From: Cupriavidus campinensis
GTDB taxonomy: Bacteria > Pseudomonadota > Gammaproteobacteria > Burkholderiales > Burkholderiaceae
Direction: 5' to 3'
Assembly (NCBI RefSeq): GCF_905397395.1
Contig: NZ_CAJPVH010000006.1
Span: 119,976-183,975, forward strand
DNA: 64,000 nucleotides
Of this stretch, positions 9,591 through 23,233 are shown in pieces (position 1 is the first letter of the stretch; every line of letters begins with the position of its first letter). Under the pieces are notes generated by a model that was given only the letters and a program-made list of their open reading frames with translations, ran no database searches and was not told where the DNA came from. Both the position numbers and the translations under genes were made by a program.

Positions 9591-9773
9591 TCAGGCCAGA
9601 ACCTTCACCAGGTACGAGACCTTGTTGATCATGCCGCGCACGGCGGGCGTGTCCTGCAGCTCCGACACCGAGTTGATGCGGCGCAGGCCCAGGCCACGGA
9701 CGGTGGCGCGGTGATCCTCGCGCGTGCCGATCAGGCTGCGCACGAGTTGCACTTTTACGGTTTGTTGCGACAT
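9591..9773 (-). CDS. rpmD: 50S ribosomal protein L30
   Basis: L30 (60 residues): [21 protein letters not shown] followed by [14 protein letters not shown] is the family pattern. The start at 9773 avoids overlap with the end of rpsE (9784). It lies between rpsE and rplO, the conserved spc-operon position. Confidence 0.97.
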   Translation of the reverse strand: MSQQTVKVQLVRSLIGTREDHRATVRGLGLRRINSVSELQDTPAVRGMINKVSYLVKVLA

Positions 9774-9783
9774 ATCGTTCACC

Positions 9784-10302
9784 TTAGCCGAGGATGTCTT
9801 CAACCGACTTGCCGCGCTTGGCAGCGATTTCCGCCGGCGTGCTCATCTTTTGCAGACCATCGATGGTGGCGCGAACCATGTTGTACGGGTTCGTCGAACC
9901 GTGCGATTTGGTCACCACGTTCGTCACGCCCATCACTTCGAAGATTGCGCGCATCGGGCCGCCGGCGATCACGCCGGTACCTTCCTTGGCGGGCATCATC
10001 AGCACCTTGGCAGCGCCGTGCTTGCCGATGACTTCGTGTTGCAGCGTGCCGTTCTTGAGCGAAACCTTGACCATCTTGCGACGGGCTTCGTCCATTGCCT
10101 TCTGCACGGCCACCGGAACTTCCTTGGCCTTGCCCTTGCCCATGCCGATGCGGCCATCGCCGTCACCCACCACGGTCAGCGCAGCGAAACCGAGAATCCG
10201 GCCACCCTTCACCACCTTGGTGACACGGTTGACCGAGATCATCTTCTCGCGGAGGCCGTCGTCGCGTTCGTCCTGCTGGACTTTTGCTTGCATCTTTGCC
10301 AT
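9784..10302 (-). CDS. rpsE: 30S ribosomal protein S5
   Basis: S5 (172 residues) affects decoding fidelity and mRNA unwinding. Visible are the double-stranded RNA-binding N-terminal domain ([25 protein letters not shown]) with the VTKVVKGGR loop, where spectinomycin-resistance mutations occur in other bacteria, and the C-terminal domain with [16 protein letters not shown]. The loop looks wild type. It is 21 bases after rplR. Confidence 0.98.
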   Translation of the reverse strand: MAKMQAKVQQDERDDGLREKMISVNRVTKVVKGGRILGFAALTVVGDGDGRIGMGKGKAKEVPVAVQKAMDEARRKMVKVSLKNGTLQHEVIGKHGAAKVLMMPAKEGTGVIAGGPMRAIFEVMGVTNVVTKSHGSTNPYNMVRATIDGLQKMSTPAEIAAKRGKSVEDILG

Positions 10303-10323
10303 GACGTATCTCTCTTTGTGCGC

Positions 10324-10680
10324 TTAGAACTTGAGGCCGGCTTCGCGCGCAGCGTCAGCCAGGGCCTTCACGCGGCCGTGGAAGCGGAAGCCGCCACGAT
10401 CGAACGCGACGGTTTCCACGCCGGCTGCACGGGCCTTCTCGGCCACGCGCTTGCCAACCACGGTGGCGGCGGCAACAGTCGCGCCGCTGCCGGTCAGTTC
10501 CTTGCGCACTTCTGCTTCGGCGGTCGAGGCCGATGCCAGCACTTGCGTGCCGCACGGCGAGTACACCTGAGCGTAAATGTGCGAATTCGTACGGAACACG
10601 GTCAGACGATTGACTTTCAGTTCCGCGATCTTGGCGCGGGTCTGACGTGCACGGCGCAAACGAGCGTCTTTCTTGTTCAT
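10324..10680 (-). CDS. rplR: 50S ribosomal protein L18
   Basis: L18 (118 residues) binds 5S rRNA. The basic N-terminus [18 protein letters not shown] and the C-terminal [27 protein letters not shown] are diagnostic. Two consecutive ATG codons occur. The second (10680) matches the family start. Confidence 0.98.
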   Translation of the reverse strand: MNKKDARLRRARQTRAKIAELKVNRLTVFRTNSHIYAQVYSPCGTQVLASASTAEAEVRKELTGSGATVAAATVVGKRVAEKARAAGVETVAFDRGGFRFHGRVKALADAAREAGLKF

Positions 10681-10691
10681 CATTGCACCCC

Positions 10692-11225
10692 TTACTTCTT
10701 CTTGGTTTCTTTCAGGATGACGCGCTCGTCAGCGTAGCGAACACCCTTGCCCTTGTAGGGCTCAGGCGGGCGGTACGCGCGAACTTCAGCGGCAACCTGA
10801 CCGACTTTCTGCTTGTCCGCACCCTTGATGATGATCTCGGTCTGCGTCGGCGTTTCCGCCTTCACGCCTTCCGGCATCTCATGGATCACGTCATGCGAGA
10901 AACCAAGCTGGAGCTTCAGCGCAGCGCCTTGCAGCTGGGCACGGTAGCCCACGCCAACGAGGTTCAGCTTGCGCTCGAAACCAGTGGTCACGCCCTTGAC
11001 CATGTTTGCCACCAGGGCGCGCATGGTGCCTTGCAGGGCGTTTGCTTCACGCGATTCGTCAACCGGCGCGAAGGTCAGCGTGTCGTTCTCGACATTGACC
11101 TTGACCAGGCTGTGAATCGGCTGGGACAGCGTACCGAGCGGGCCCTTCACGGAGAGCACGCCAGCCGCCACATTCACTTCCGCGCCTTTCGGCAGCGAGA
11201 TGGGAGCCTTACCTACACGGGACAT
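10692..11225 (-). CDS. rplF: 50S ribosomal protein L6
   Basis: L6 (177 residues) has two similar domains and sits near the sarcin-ricin loop. [17 protein letters not shown] at the start and [23 protein letters not shown] at the end match the family. It lies 9 bases after rpsH. Confidence 0.98.
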   Translation of the reverse strand: MSRVGKAPISLPKGAEVNVAAGVLSVKGPLGTLSQPIHSLVKVNVENDTLTFAPVDESREANALQGTMRALVANMVKGVTTGFERKLNLVGVGYRAQLQGAALKLQLGFSHDVIHEMPEGVKAETPTQTEIIIKGADKQKVGQVAAEVRAYRPPEPYKGKGVRYADERVILKETKKK

Positions 11226-11234
11226 GTTTGCTCC

Positions 11235-11630
11235 TTAAGCGACGTAGCAGAGAACTTCGCCGCCCACGCCGGTGGCACGTGCCTTGCGGTCGGTCATCAG
11301 ACCCTGGGGGGTCGAGATGATCGCCACGCCGAGGCCGTTCATCACCTGGGGGATCTCGCTACGGCCCTTGTACACGCGCAGGCCGGGCTTCGAGACGCGC
11401 TCAATGCGCTCGATGACCGGACGGCCGGCGTAGTACTTCAGACCGATGCTCAGTTGTGCCTTGCCGCCTTCTTCCTGCACTGCGAAGTCGTCGATGTAGC
11501 CTTCGTCCTTCAGGACCTTGGCGATCGCCGCTTTCAGCTTCGACGAGGGCATGACCACCGACGCCTTCTGCACGCCCTGGGCGTTGCGGATGCGCGTCAG
11601 CATATCGGCGATAGGATCGCTCATGCTCAT
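11235..11630 (-). CDS. rpsH: 30S ribosomal protein S8
   Basis: S8 (131 residues) is a primary 16S rRNA binder. In E. coli it is also the translational repressor of the spc operon, acting at the start of rpl[16 protein letters not shown] near the start and the C-terminal [26 protein letters not shown] are diagnostic. Two in-frame ATG codons are present (MSMSDP). The first has AGGAG seven bases upstream. Confidence 0.98.
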   Translation of the reverse strand: MSMSDPIADMLTRIRNAQGVQKASVVMPSSKLKAAIAKVLKDEGYIDDFAVQEEGGKAQLSIGLKYYAGRPVIERIERVSKPGLRVYKGRSEIPQVMNGLGVAIISTPQGLMTDRKARATGVGGEVLCYVA

Positions 11631-11657
11631 ACTGTTTCTCCTGTAGCCTGTGCGTAA

Positions 11658-11963
11658 TTACCAGCTGGCTTTCGTCAGACCCGGAATTTCGCCCTTGAAG
11701 GCGATTTCGCGGATCTTGTTACGCGCCAGGCCAAACTTGCGGAAGGTACCGCGGGGACGACCGGTGATCGCGCAGCGATTACGCTGGCGGGTCGGGTTCG
11801 CGTTGCGCGGGAGCTGTTGCAGCTCCAGGCGCGCCAAATAACGCTCTTCTTCCGACTTTTCTTGGTCGTCAATAATGGCCTTGAGGTTTGCGCGCTTGGC
11901 GGCGTACTTCGCCACCAGCTTGGCGCGCTTCTTCTCACGTTCAATCAGAGCCAGTTTAGCCAC
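11658..11963 (-). CDS. rpsN: 30S ribosomal protein S14
   Basis: S14 (101 residues), the long form without the four zinc-binding cysteines. [24 protein letters not shown] and the C-terminal [26 protein letters not shown] are typical. It lies 9 bases after rplE. Confidence 0.98.
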   Translation of the reverse strand: MAKLALIEREKKRAKLVAKYAAKRANLKAIIDDQEKSEEERYLARLELQQLPRNANPTRQRNRCAITGRPRGTFRKFGLARNKIREIAFKGEIPGLTKASW

Positions 11964-11972
11964 GGTAACCCC

Positions 11973-12515
11973 TTAATTGCGGAACGGGAACTTGAACGCG
12001 TTCAGAAGAGCCTTGGCTTCCTCGTCGTTCTTTGCCGTCGTCGTGATGCTGATGTTCAGACCACGCAGTGCGTCGATCTTGTCGTACTCGATTTCGGGGA
12101 AAATGATCTGCTCTTTCACACCGATGTTGTAGTTGCCACGGCCATCGAACGAACGACCCGACACACCACGGAAGTCACGCACGCGCGGCAGGGCCACGGT
12201 CACGAAACGATCGAGAAATTCGAACATGCGCTCGCCACGCAGGGTCACCATCGCACCGATGGGGTAGCCCTGGCGGATCTTGAAACCGGCGATGGCCTTC
12301 TTGGCCTTCGTCACAACCGGCTTCTGACCAGCGATCTTGGTCAGGTCGCCCACGGCCAGCTCAATGACCTTCTTGTCATTGATGGCTTCGCCAAGACCCA
12401 TGTTCAGGGTGATCTTGGTGATGCGCGGCACTTCCATGACCGACTTGTAACCGAACTGCTCCATGAGCGCCGGCACAACCTTCTCTTTGTAAAACTCTTG
12501 CAGACGTGCTGCCAT
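11973..12515 (-). CDS. rplE: 50S ribosomal protein L5
   Basis: L5 (180 residues) binds 5S rRNA and contacts the P-site tRNA. It starts [23 protein letters not shown] and includes [18 protein letters not shown] lies six bases before the ATG at 12515. A TTG two codons upstream is in frame but overlaps the spacer of that ribosome binding site. In E. coli this is where S8 represses the spc operon. Confidence 0.98.
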   Translation of the reverse strand: MAARLQEFYKEKVVPALMEQFGYKSVMEVPRITKITLNMGLGEAINDKKVIELAVGDLTKIAGQKPVVTKAKKAIAGFKIRQGYPIGAMVTLRGERMFEFLDRFVTVALPRVRDFRGVSGRSFDGRGNYNIGVKEQIIFPEIEYDKIDALRGLNISITTTAKNDEEAKALLNAFKFPFRN

Positions 12516-12540
12516 GCTCAACTCCTATCTGTGCCCAGAA

Positions 12541-12849
12541 TCAAGCGGCCACGACGGCGCCGGTCGACTTCAGGAAGCGCACGCGCTTGCCGTCTTCAAC
12601 CTTGATGCCGACGCGCGACGGCTTGCCATTGGCATCCACGAGCGCAACGTTGGAAATATGCAGCGGCATGACCTTGTCGACCACACCACCGGTGGTGCCC
12701 AGCATCGGGTTCGGGCGAGCGTGCTTCTTGGCAACGTTCACACCTTCCACAACGACCTTGTCGCCGAGCATGGCTTGCACGGTACCGCGCTTGCCCTTGT
12801 CTTTGCCGGTCAGGACGATGACTTCGTCGCCTTTACGAATCTTGTTCAT
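12541..12849 (-). CDS. rplX: 50S ribosomal protein L24
   Basis: L24 (102 residues) is an assembly initiator with a KOW motif near the N-terminus ([22 protein letters not shown]). It lies 9 bases after rplN and 25 before rplE in the standard spc order. Confidence 0.98.
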   Translation of the reverse strand: MNKIRKGDEVIVLTGKDKGKRGTVQAMLGDKVVVEGVNVAKKHARPNPMLGTTGGVVDKVMPLHISNVALVDANGKPSRVGIKVEDGKRVRFLKSTGAVVAA

Positions 12850-12858
12850 GGCGGCTCC

Positions 12859-13227
12859 TTACAGCACTTCCGGTGCGAGCGACACGATCTTCATGAAGCG
12901 CTCGGTACGGAGTTCACGAGTCACCGGCCCGAAGATACGGGTGCCGATCGGCTCGAGCTTGGTGTTCAGCAGGACAGCGGCATTGCTGTCGAACTTGACG
13001 AGCGAACCGTCTGCACGGCGCACGCCCTTGGCGGTACGTACAACAACGGCGTTGTAGATATCGCCCTTCTTCACGCGACCGCGCGGCGCTGCGTCCTTGA
13101 CGGTCACCTTGATGATGTCGCCCACGCTCGCATAGCGGCGCTTGGACCCACCCAGCACTTTGATGCACAGCACTTCGCGCGCACCAGTGTTATCGGCCAC
13201 TTCGAGCCGGCTTTCTGTCTGAATCAT
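12859..13227 (-). CDS. rplN: 50S ribosomal protein L14
   Basis: L14 (122 residues) lies at the subunit interface. [33 protein letters not shown] and the C-terminal [23 protein letters not shown] are near-invariant in bacteria. It is the first gene of the spc operon. The 279-base spacer upstream contains a good promoter candidate. Confidence 0.98.
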   Translation of the reverse strand: MIQTESRLEVADNTGAREVLCIKVLGGSKRRYASVGDIIKVTVKDAAPRGRVKKGDIYNAVVVRTAKGVRRADGSLVKFDSNAAVLLNTKLEPIGTRIFGPVTRELRTERFMKIVSLAPEVL

Positions 13228-13447
13228 GGTGTTATCTTCCCAACTTAATCCGCCGGATTTCTCAAGATGGAAGTCCGCCGGTCAGTCTTGGTCCCGTCGG
13301 CCCCGGCTTTGCGCCAGTACCGCTTGGGTTGATCAACTTGGAAGTCGGTAGTCACCAGGCAGCCCGGACAACTCCAGGACCACCAGGCCTTGGCTCGCTT
13401 CAGAGGTACGCCGTGTTGGTGAAGCTTCGACGAACGCTACAAAGCGG

Positions 13448-13485
13448 AAGTCCAGGATTATAGCAACATAATCCTGGACTTGCAA
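13448..13485 (-). promoter_or_regulatory. Candidate spc-operon promoter overlapping a perfect inverted repeat
   Basis: On the minus strand TTGCAA (13480-13485) is followed after exactly 17 bases by a perfect TATAAT (13457-13462), 230 bases upstream of rplN. The -10 box and most of the spacer form a perfect 14-bp inverted repeat (arms 13448-13461 and 13468-13481, 6-base loop). E. coli has its spc promoter in the same rpsQ-rplN spacer, which supports the call. The remaining spacer (13228-13447) shows no gene. Confidence 0.7.
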
Positions 13486-13506
13486 GTCAGCGAAGAACTG
13501 TTGTTC

Positions 13507-13785
13507 TTAGATGACGCGCGCAGCTTCTACCAGCCGGGAAACCACCCAGGACTTGGTCCGCGACAGCGGACGCGATTCCTGGATCTCGACCTTGTCGCCT
13601 TCCTTGTACTGGTTGGCTTCGTCGTGTGCGTGGTACTTCTTCGAACGCAGCACGTACTTGCCGTACAGAGGATGCTTGACGCGGTTTTCGATCAGGACCG
13701 TAACGGTCTTGTCCATCTTGTCGCTAACGACACGGCCTACGAGAGTCCGGCGAAGCGACGTTTCAGTCTTTGCAGCTTCAGTCAT
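13507..13785 (-). CDS. rpsQ: 30S ribosomal protein S17
   Basis: S17 (92 residues), an OB-fold 16S rRNA binder. [21 protein letters not shown] and the [19 protein letters not shown] region are typical. Its start overlaps the rpmC stop by four bases (ATGA type), so translation is coupled. It is the last gene of the S10 operon. Confidence 0.98.
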   Translation of the reverse strand: MTEAAKTETSLRRTLVGRVVSDKMDKTVTVLIENRVKHPLYGKYVLRSKKYHAHDEANQYKEGDKVEIQESRPLSRTKSWVVSRLVEAARVI

Positions 13786-13976
13786 TTCGCGTCTGCCTTT
13801 TCGCTCAGCACGGTTTGCACACGCGCGATGTCCTTGCGCACCTTCTTCAGCTGGCTGGTGTTCTGCAGCTGTTGGGTGGCCTTTTGCATGCGCAGGCTAA
13901 ATTGGGCCTTCAGAAGCTCGGAGAGCTCCTGGTTCAGCCCTGCGGCGTCCTTGCCGCGAAGTTCGGATGCTTTCAT
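13782..13976 (-). CDS. rpmC: 50S ribosomal protein L29
   Basis: L29 (64 residues), a small two-helix protein near the tunnel exit. [37 protein letters not shown] matches the family. It lies 11 bases after rplP and overlaps rpsQ. Confidence 0.98.
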   Translation of the reverse strand: MKASELRGKDAAGLNQELSELLKAQFSLRMQKATQQLQNTSQLKKVRKDIARVQTVLSEKADAK

Positions 13977-13987
13977 CCCTGCTCTCC

Positions 13988-14404
13988 TTACGTCCCGACC
14001 TGACGCACCACGAAATTCGTGGCGATCGGCAGCTTGGCGGCCGCAAGGCGGAATGCCTCACGCGCCAGCTCTTCGCTCACGCCATCCATCTCGTACAGCA
14101 TCTTGCCCGGCTGAATTTCAGCCACGTAGTATTCCGGATTGCCCTTACCGTTACCCATACGGACTTCGGCGGGCTTCTTCGAGATCGGCTTGTCCGGGAA
14201 AATCCGGATCCAGATGCGGCCGCCACGCTTGATGTGACGGGTCATCGCACGACGTGCCGACTCGATCTGGCGCGCGGTCAGACGACCACGGCCCATTGCC
14301 TTCAGGCCGAATTCGCCGAAAGACACGGCGTTGCCACGGGTAGCCTTACCCGTGTTGCGGCCTTTCTGCTCCTTGCGATACTTCCTACGCTTCGGTTGCA
14401 GCAT
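13988..14404 (-). CDS. rplP: 50S ribosomal protein L16
   Basis: L16 (138 residues) lies close to the A-site tRNA elbow. [19 protein letters not shown] and the segment [29 protein letters not shown] are diagnostic. It starts two bases after the rpsC stop, consistent with translational coupling. Confidence 0.98.
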
Positions 14405-14406
14405 TC

Positions 14407-15210
14407 TTATTCTCCACTCTTCGCATCGCCAGGCGCAGCGCGGCGACCAGCGCCAGCACCTGCACCACCGCGGCGGTTGCCACCCGGACGGCCACCTTCG
14501 CCTTCACGGCGACGGCCTTCCGGACGACCCGGGCGACGACGACGGTCTTCTTGGGGCTCTTCCACCACAGGCGCGTCATTGCGGCCCAGGTAATCACCCT
14601 TGTAGACCCACACCTTGACACCGATGATGCCGTAGGTGGTCTCGGCTTCGGAGAAGCCGTAGTCGATGTCGGCGCGCAGGGTGTGCAGGGGCACACGACC
14701 TTCGCGGTACCACTCGGTACGTGCGATTTCGATACCGTTCAGACGACCCGAGCTCATGATCTTGATACCCTGGGCACCGAGGCGCATCGCGTTCTGCATC
14801 GCGCGCTTCATGGCGCGGCGGAACATGATACGGCGCTCGAGCTGCTGGGTGATCGAGTCGGCGATCAGCTGCGCATCGGTTTCCGGCTTGCGGATTTCCT
14901 CGATGTTCACGTGCACGGGCACACCCATGCGGCGTTGCAGCTCGGCCTTGAGCAGTTCGATATCCTCACCCTTCTTGCCGATCACCACGCCCGGACGCGA
15001 GCTGTAAATGGTGAGACGGGCATTACGGGCAGGACGCTCGATCACGACGCGGCCAACCGATGCGTTCTTGAGCTTCTTCTTCAGGAACTCGCGAACTTCG
15101 ATGTCTTCTTTCAGCATGCCGGCGAACTTCGTGTTGTTGGCGTACCAACGCGAAGCCCAGTTACGGCTGACGGCCAGACGGAAGCCAGTCGGATGAATCT
15201 TCTGTCCCAT
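14407..15210 (-). CDS. rpsC: 30S ribosomal protein S3
   Basis: S3 (267 residues) forms part of the mRNA entry helicase. It starts [18 protein letters not shown] and has a KH domain around [21 protein letters not shown]. The C-terminus carries a basic Arg/Gly-rich extension of about 50 residues after the conserved core (from [14 protein letters not shown]), which makes it longer than the E. coli protein (233 residues). It lies 9 bases after rplV. Confidence 0.98.
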
Positions 15211-15219
15211 CGTGACTCC

Positions 15220-15549
15220 TTAGTTGCCGAGCGTCACAGTGATGTGACAGGTTTGTTTCTCGATGCGGTTGCCGCGGCCCTTTGCCCGTGCGGTGAAGCG
15301 CTTGAGCGAGGTTGCCTTGTCGACGAAGATCGATTTGACCTTCAGTTCGTCGATGTCGGCGCCTTCGTTATGCTCGGCGTTGGCGATGGCCGATTCGACC
15401 ACCTTCTTCACGATCCCGGCAGCCTTTTTCGGGCTGAACGTCAGGACGTTGAGCGCGCGCTCGATCGGCAGACCGCGAATCTGGTCAGCAACCAGACGCG
15501 TCTTCTGGGCGGAGATACGGGCACCGCGATGAATCGCTTTCACTTCCAT
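15220..15549 (-). CDS. rplV: 50S ribosomal protein L22
   Basis: L22 (109 residues) lines the nascent peptide tunnel. [28 protein letters not shown] and the beta-hairpin region ending [18 protein letters not shown] are typical. The hairpin residues where macrolide resistance arises in other bacteria show no obvious insertion or deletion. Confidence 0.98.
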   Translation of the reverse strand: MEVKAIHRGARISAQKTRLVADQIRGLPIERALNVLTFSPKKAAGIVKKVVESAIANAEHNEGADIDELKVKSIFVDKATSLKRFTARAKGRGNRIEKQTCHITVTLGN

Positions 15550-15558
15550 GATGGCACC

Positions 15559-15834
15559 TTACCTCTTGGCTTTCTTGTCAGCCGCGTGGCCCTTGAACGT
15601 GCGCGTGAGCGCAAATTCGCCGAGCTTGTGGCCAACCATGTTTTCCGTAACGTACACCGGCACGTGTTGACGGCCGTTGTGAACGGCGATCGTCAGGCCA
15701 ATGAACTCCGGCAGAATGGTCGAGCGACGCGACCAAGTCTTGATGGGTTTCTTATCCTTGCCGCCTGCAGCCGTTTCCACCTTCTTCAGCAGGTGGGCGT
15801 CACAGAACGGACCCTTTTTTGCGGAACGTGTCAT
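15559..15834 (-). CDS. rpsS: 30S ribosomal protein S19
   Basis: S19 (91 residues) in the head of the 30S subunit. [20 protein letters not shown] and [43 protein letters not shown] are near-invariant. It lies 22 bases after rplB. Confidence 0.98.
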   Translation of the reverse strand: MTRSAKKGPFCDAHLLKKVETAAGGKDKKPIKTWSRRSTILPEFIGLTIAVHNGRQHVPVYVTENMVGHKLGEFALTRTFKGHAADKKAKR

Positions 15835-15856
15835 GTTCTAGGCTCCTACCTACCGA

Positions 15857-16687
15857 TTAACGCTTGTGGCGCTTCTGCACGATCATGCTGGCAGTGCGCT
15901 TGTTGCTGCGGGTACGGTAACCCTTGGCCGGGGTACCCCACGGCGAAACCGGATCGCGACCAGCGGCGGTCTTGCCTTCACCACCACCGTGCGGGTGATC
16001 CACCGGGTTCATCACCACGCCGCGGACGGTCGGGCGAATACCACGCCAACGCGTCGCACCGGCCTTGCCGATGACGCGCAGGCTGTGCTCTTCGTTACCC
16101 ACTTCGCCAACGGTGGCGCGGCACTCGATGTGCACGCGGCGCACTTCGCCGGAGCGCAGACGCACCTGGGCGTACACGCCTTCGCGGGCCAGCAGCACAG
16201 CGGAACCACCAGCAGCGCGGGCGATTTGCGCACCCTTGCCAGGCAGCATTTCCACGTTGTTGATCGTGGTACCAACCGGGATGTTGCGGATCGGCAGGTT
16301 GTTACCGGCCTTGATCGGCGCTTCCGAGCCGTTCATCAGCGACTGGCCAGCCACCATGCCCTTCGTGGCGATGATGTACCGGCGCTCGCCGTCGGCGAAC
16401 AGCACGAGCGCGATGTTGGCGCTACGGTTCGGATCGTATTCCAGGCGCTCGACCTTGGCGGGAATACCGTCCTTGTCGTTGCGCTTGAAGTCGACCACGC
16501 GATAGTGGTGCTTATGACCACCGCCCTTGTGGCGGGTGGTGATATGACCATTGTTGTTACGGCCCGACTTCTGGAATTGCTTTTCCAGCAGCGGAGCGTG
16601 CGGGGCGCCCTTGTGCAGGTCGTTGTTCACGACCTTCACCATCGAGCGACGGCCCGGGGAAGTCGGCTTGGTCTTGACGAGTGCCAT
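15857..16687 (-). CDS. rplB: 50S ribosomal protein L2
   Basis: L2 (276 residues) is needed for subunit association and peptidyl transfer. [20 protein letters not shown] at the start and the conserved C-terminal [27 protein letters not shown], which holds the essential His, are present. It starts two bases after rplW. Confidence 0.98.
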   Translation of the reverse strand: MALVKTKPTSPGRRSMVKVVNNDLHKGAPHAPLLEKQFQKSGRNNNGHITTRHKGGGHKHHYRVVDFKRNDKDGIPAKVERLEYDPNRSANIALVLFADGERRYIIATKGMVAGQSLMNGSEAPIKAGNNLPIRNIPVGTTINNVEMLPGKGAQIARAAGGSAVLLAREGVYAQVRLRSGEVRRVHIECRATVGEVGNEEHSLRVIGKAGATRWRGIRPTVRGVVMNPVDHPHGGGEGKTAAGRDPVSPWGTPAKGYRTRSNKRTASMIVQKRHKR

Positions 16688-16689
16688 GA

Positions 16690-17004
16690 TTACTTGGCCT
16701 CCGCTTCAAAATTGATTTCCTGACCCGGCTTCAGCGACACGTAAGCCTTCTTTACGTGGTTGCGGCGGCCCATGAAGCGGCCAAAGCGCTTTTGCTTGCC
16801 CTTCTGGTTCAGGATCTGAACGGACTGCACCTCGACCTTGAACAGCAGTTCAACGGCGGCGCGCACTTCTGCCTTGTTGGCATCGCGAGCCACTTCGAAC
16901 ACGACTTGTTCGTTCTTGTCGGCGACCAGGGTTGCCTTTTCGGAAACCACCGGCGCGAGCAGCACCTGCATCAAACGATGATCGTTCTTGGCTACTTGCG
17001 TCAT
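16690..17004 (-). CDS. rplW: 50S ribosomal protein L23
   Basis: L23 (104 residues) is the docking site for trigger factor and SRP at the tunnel exit. [28 protein letters not shown] and [19 protein letters not shown] match the family. Its start overlaps the rplD stop by four bases. Confidence 0.98.
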   Translation of the reverse strand: MTQVAKNDHRLMQVLLAPVVSEKATLVADKNEQVVFEVARDANKAEVRAAVELLFKVEVQSVQILNQKGKQKRFGRFMGRRNHVKKAYVSLKPGQEINFEAEAK

Positions 17005-17621
17005 TTCAGCAACTCCTCGATCTGCGCGACGGCGGCCTTGGTCACGAGCACCTTCTTGTAGTGCACGAGCGACAGCGGGTCGGCCTGGCGCGGCTCCACG
17101 ACTGCCACGTGGGGCAGGTTGCGCGAAGCCAGGTAGAGGTTTTCGTCGAGGCTGTCGGTGATGATCAGCACCGAGTCCAGGCCCATGGCCTTGAACTTGT
17201 CGGCCAAGAGCTTGGTCTTGGGCGCGTCGACAGTGAAACCGTCCACCACGTTGATACGACCTTCACGTGCGAGCTGCGAGTAAATCGAGCGCATACCGGC
17301 ACGGAACATCTTCTTGTTGACCTTCTGGGTGAAGTTCTCTTCCGGCGAATTCGGGAAGATACGACCACCCCCGCGCCACAGCGGTGAGGAAGACATACCG
17401 GCACGAGCACGGCCCGTACCCTTCTGGCGCCACGGCTTCTTGGTCGTGTGCTTGACCTCTTCACGATCCTTCTGCTTACGGTTACCGCTACGCGCGTTGG
17501 CCTGGTAAGCGACGACGATCTGGTGAACGAGGGCTTCGTTGTAGTCACGGCCGAACACTTCGGGCGACGCGGCAACGCCGGCGCCGATCTGGCCGTTGTC
17601 CTGGAGGAGCTTGAGTTCCAT
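17001..17621 (-). CDS. rplD: 50S ribosomal protein L4
   Basis: L4 (206 residues) reaches into the exit tunnel. In E. coli it is also the S10-operon repressor. The tunnel loop [26 protein letters not shown] is intact. It follows rplC by 12 bases. Whether L4 regulates this operon here is unknown. Confidence 0.98.
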   Translation of the reverse strand: MELKLLQDNGQIGAGVAASPEVFGRDYNEALVHQIVVAYQANARSGNRKQKDREEVKHTTKKPWRQKGTGRARAGMSSSPLWRGGGRIFPNSPEENFTQKVNKKMFRAGMRSIYSQLAREGRINVVDGFTVDAPKTKLLADKFKAMGLDSVLIITDSLDENLYLASRNLPHVAVVEPRQADPLSLVHYKKVLVTKAAVAQIEELLK

Positions 17622-17633
17622 TACATGCGCTCC

Positions 17634-18284
17634 TTAAGCTTTGGCTTTGGCCTTGACGGCCGGGGTAACGACGACCTTGCCGCCCTTGGAGCCGGGAATG
17701 GCGCCCTTGACCAGCAGCAGCTTGCGCTCTGCGTCGATCTTGGCGATTTCCAGGTTCTGGACGGTGCGGGTGACATCACCCAGGTGACCGGTCATGCGCT
17801 TGCCGGGGAACACACGGCCCGGATCCTGCGCCATACCGATGGAACCCGGCACGTTGTGCGAACGCGAGTTACCGTGGGTGGCACGACCCGATGCGAAGTG
17901 ATAGCGCTTGATGGTACCGGCGTAGCCCTTACCGATGCTCACGCCCTGCACGTCGATCTTCTGGCCAACCTGGAACAGGTCGACGGAGAGCGAGCTGCCA
18001 GCTTGCAGCTCGGCAGCCTTGGCTGCATCGATGCGGAATTCTTTGATGACTTCACCGGCTTCCACGCCGGCTTTGGCGAGGTGACCCGCCAGCGGCTTGG
18101 TAACGCGGCTTGCGCGGCGGCTGCCGAAGGTGACTTGAACCGCGGTATAACCGTCGGTCTCGTCCGTCTTGATTTGCGTCACGCGGTTGTCGCCGACCTC
18201 GACCACGGTAACGGGAATCGAATCACCGTCGTCCGTGAAAATACGGGTCATGCCAACCTTGCGACCTACAAGGCCAAGGCTCAT
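17634..18284 (-). CDS. rplC: 50S ribosomal protein L3
   Basis: L3 (216 residues) is an early-assembling protein near the peptidyl transferase centre. [29 protein letters not shown] and [32 protein letters not shown] are diagnostic. The frame stays open upstream, but the family start is the ATG at 18284. A 370-base spacer separates it from rpsJ, unusual for the S10 operon, and holds a candidate promoter. Confidence 0.98.
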   Translation of the reverse strand: MSLGLVGRKVGMTRIFTDDGDSIPVTVVEVGDNRVTQIKTDETDGYTAVQVTFGSRRASRVTKPLAGHLAKAGVEAGEVIKEFRIDAAKAAELQAGSSLSVDLFQVGQKIDVQGVSIGKGYAGTIKRYHFASGRATHGNSRSHNVPGSIGMAQDPGRVFPGKRMTGHLGDVTRTVQNLEIAKIDAERKLLLVKGAIPGSKGGKVVVTPAVKAKAKA

Positions 18285-18391
18285 GGTTTGCTCCATTCCC
18301 AGCTGCGATTGGCCGGGGCTGATTGATACACGAAAACTGTGCGATGTGCGGGTTGCGCGAAAAGGATTGCGCACGACCAAAACGGTCCCCA

Positions 18392-18446
18392 CTACCCGGA
18401 TAAACGGGTAGCCTTACACTATATCGCAGTAGTTTGGAAAGGGCAA
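18392..18446 (-). promoter_or_regulatory. Candidate promoter and 5' hairpin upstream of rplC
   Basis: On the minus strand TTGCCC (18441-18446) and TATAGT (18418-18423) are separated by exactly 17 bases. A transcript starting near 18411 would begin almost at once with a 7-bp hairpin CTACCCG/CGGGTAG (18392-18411, 6-base loop). Transcription from here would serve rplC and the rest of the S10 genes but not rpsJ. The remainder of the 18285-18654 spacer holds no gene that I can see. Confidence 0.55.
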
Positions 18447-18654
18447 CATGCACCGCGCCTTTTCTTGAGGGTGCCAGCCTTCTTCCGCCTGAAAGTGGGC
18501 CGATTCCCGCACTTCCGAGCAAATTTCGACACGTTGCGTGCCGATACGGGCGCCATCCGGGTAGCACTCGTGTTGCCAATAAGCAAAAACGGCGAACTTG
18601 CGTCCGCCGTTCTGTGCTGCAGCGAGCCGGCGAACCGGCCCGGGTCAGGCAAGC

Positions 18655-18963
18655 TTACACCTTGATCTCGACGTCCACGCCGGCCGGCAGGTCCAGCTTC
18701 ATCAGCGCGTCAACGGTCTTGTCCGTCGGGTCGACGATGTCCATCAGGCGCTGGTGGGTGCGGATCTCGAACTGATCGCGGCTGGTCTTGTTGACGTGCG
18801 GCGAACGCAGGATGTCAAAACGCTGGATGCGGGTCGGCAGGGGCACCGGGCCCTTGACGATCGCGCCCGTGCGCTTGGCGGTATCCACGATTTCGGCGGC
18901 CGACTGGTCGATCAGGCGATAGTCGAAAGCCTTCAGGCGGATACGGATCTTCTGGTTCTGCAT
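18655..18963 (-). CDS. rpsJ: 30S ribosomal protein S10 (NusE)
   Basis: S10 (102 residues) is a 30S head protein and, with NusB and NusG, a transcription antitermination factor. [34 protein letters not shown] and [20 protein letters not shown] are near-invariant. It lies 81 bases after tuf, separated by a hairpin, and 370 bases before rplC. Confidence 0.98.
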   Translation of the reverse strand: MQNQKIRIRLKAFDYRLIDQSAAEIVDTAKRTGAIVKGPVPLPTRIQRFDILRSPHVNKTSRDQFEIRTHQRLMDIVDPTDKTVDALMKLDLPAGVDVEIKV

Positions 18964-19001
18964 GATATTTCCTTGAAAGAGCGATGAGCGCGTGCGCCCA
19001 G

Positions 19002-19032
19002 ATAAAAGGGGACATGCCCGAAGACATGTCCC
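19002..19032 (-). terminator. Terminator/attenuator-like hairpin between tuf and rpsJ
   Basis: A perfect 8-bp stem GGGACATG/CATGTCCC (19009-19032, loop TCTTCGGG on the transcript) is followed on the minus strand by CTTTTATC. It lies between the tuf stop at 19045 and the rpsJ start at 18963. It could end part of the str-operon transcripts and so separate str from S10. The short T-run suggests partial termination. Confidence 0.55.
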
Positions 19033-19044
19033 AGGAACAATTGC

Positions 19045-20235
<1,191 letters not shown>

Positions 20236-20312
20236 TTTTCAGCTCCTAATGGAATGCAGTCTTGTTGTTTCATCGCGCCGCCGCACCGGCAGGCGCGGCG
20301 GCAAACTTCCAA

Positions 20313-22421
<2,109 letters not shown>

Positions 22422-22539
22422 TTTAATCCTCTATTCGTCCGTGAGGCGCCGGCATCTCATCGCCCGCGCCCCTAACACAAACGGGCGAGATGTGTAGCAA
22501 CACAGCCCGCCCGGCAACCAACAACGTGTCTCGCTCGCT

Positions 22540-23010
22540 TTAGAAGCGGAAGTGCGAGAACGCCTTGTTGGCTTCGGCCATGCGGTGCACTTCGTCGCGC
22601 TTCTTCATCGCGCCGCCACGGCCTTCCGATGCTTCCAGCAGCTCACCTGCCAGGCGCAGCGCCATCGACTTCTCGCTGCGTTTCTTCGCGGCCTCGCGCA
22701 GCCAACGCATCGCCAATGCCAAACGACGCGACGGACGGACTTCGACCGGAACCTGATAGTTGGCGCCGCCCACGCGACGGCTCTTCACTTCCACCACCGG
22801 CTTCACGTTGTTGATGGCAACGGAAAACACTTCGATGGGGGCCTTGCCTGCCTTCTTTTCGATCTGGTCGAACGCGCCGTACACAATGCGTTCGGCAACC
22901 GACTTCTTGCCGTCCAGCATCAGCACGTTCATGAACTTGGCAACTTCAACGTTGCCGAACTTCGGATCAGGCAGAACTTCCCGCTTGGGGACTTCACGAC
23001 GACGTGGCAT
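22540..23010 (-). CDS. rpsG: 30S ribosomal protein S7
   Basis: S7 (156 residues) nucleates assembly of the 30S head. It also represses the str operon in E. coli. [20 protein letters not shown] and [20 protein letters not shown] are diagnostic. The start at 23010 matches the family. An upstream in-frame extension is not conserved. It lies 223 bases after rpsL. Confidence 0.98.
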   Translation of the reverse strand: MPRRREVPKREVLPDPKFGNVEVAKFMNVLMLDGKKSVAERIVYGAFDQIEKKAGKAPIEVFSVAINNVKPVVEVKSRRVGGANYQVPVEVRPSRRLALAMRWLREAAKKRSEKSMALRLAGELLEASEGRGGAMKKRDEVHRMAEANKAFSHFRF

Positions 23011-23233
23011 CTTCTTTCCTTTAGATTCAGTTGAGAGCGCGTCACTTATCGCGGCTCTCCGGCCACCAACTAGCTTGCCTGCATGGCAAATTCGCCGGGT
23101 GACCACTTACTCGACGGCACGGCGCATAACTCTCCGTTGTACCGCCGCCTGGTGACAGCACCATGACTCGCGCCACAGGCCATCTTCTTGTTGCTGCTGC
23201 GGGCAATCGCTTGCCCAGGTGCCCTGAAAACGA

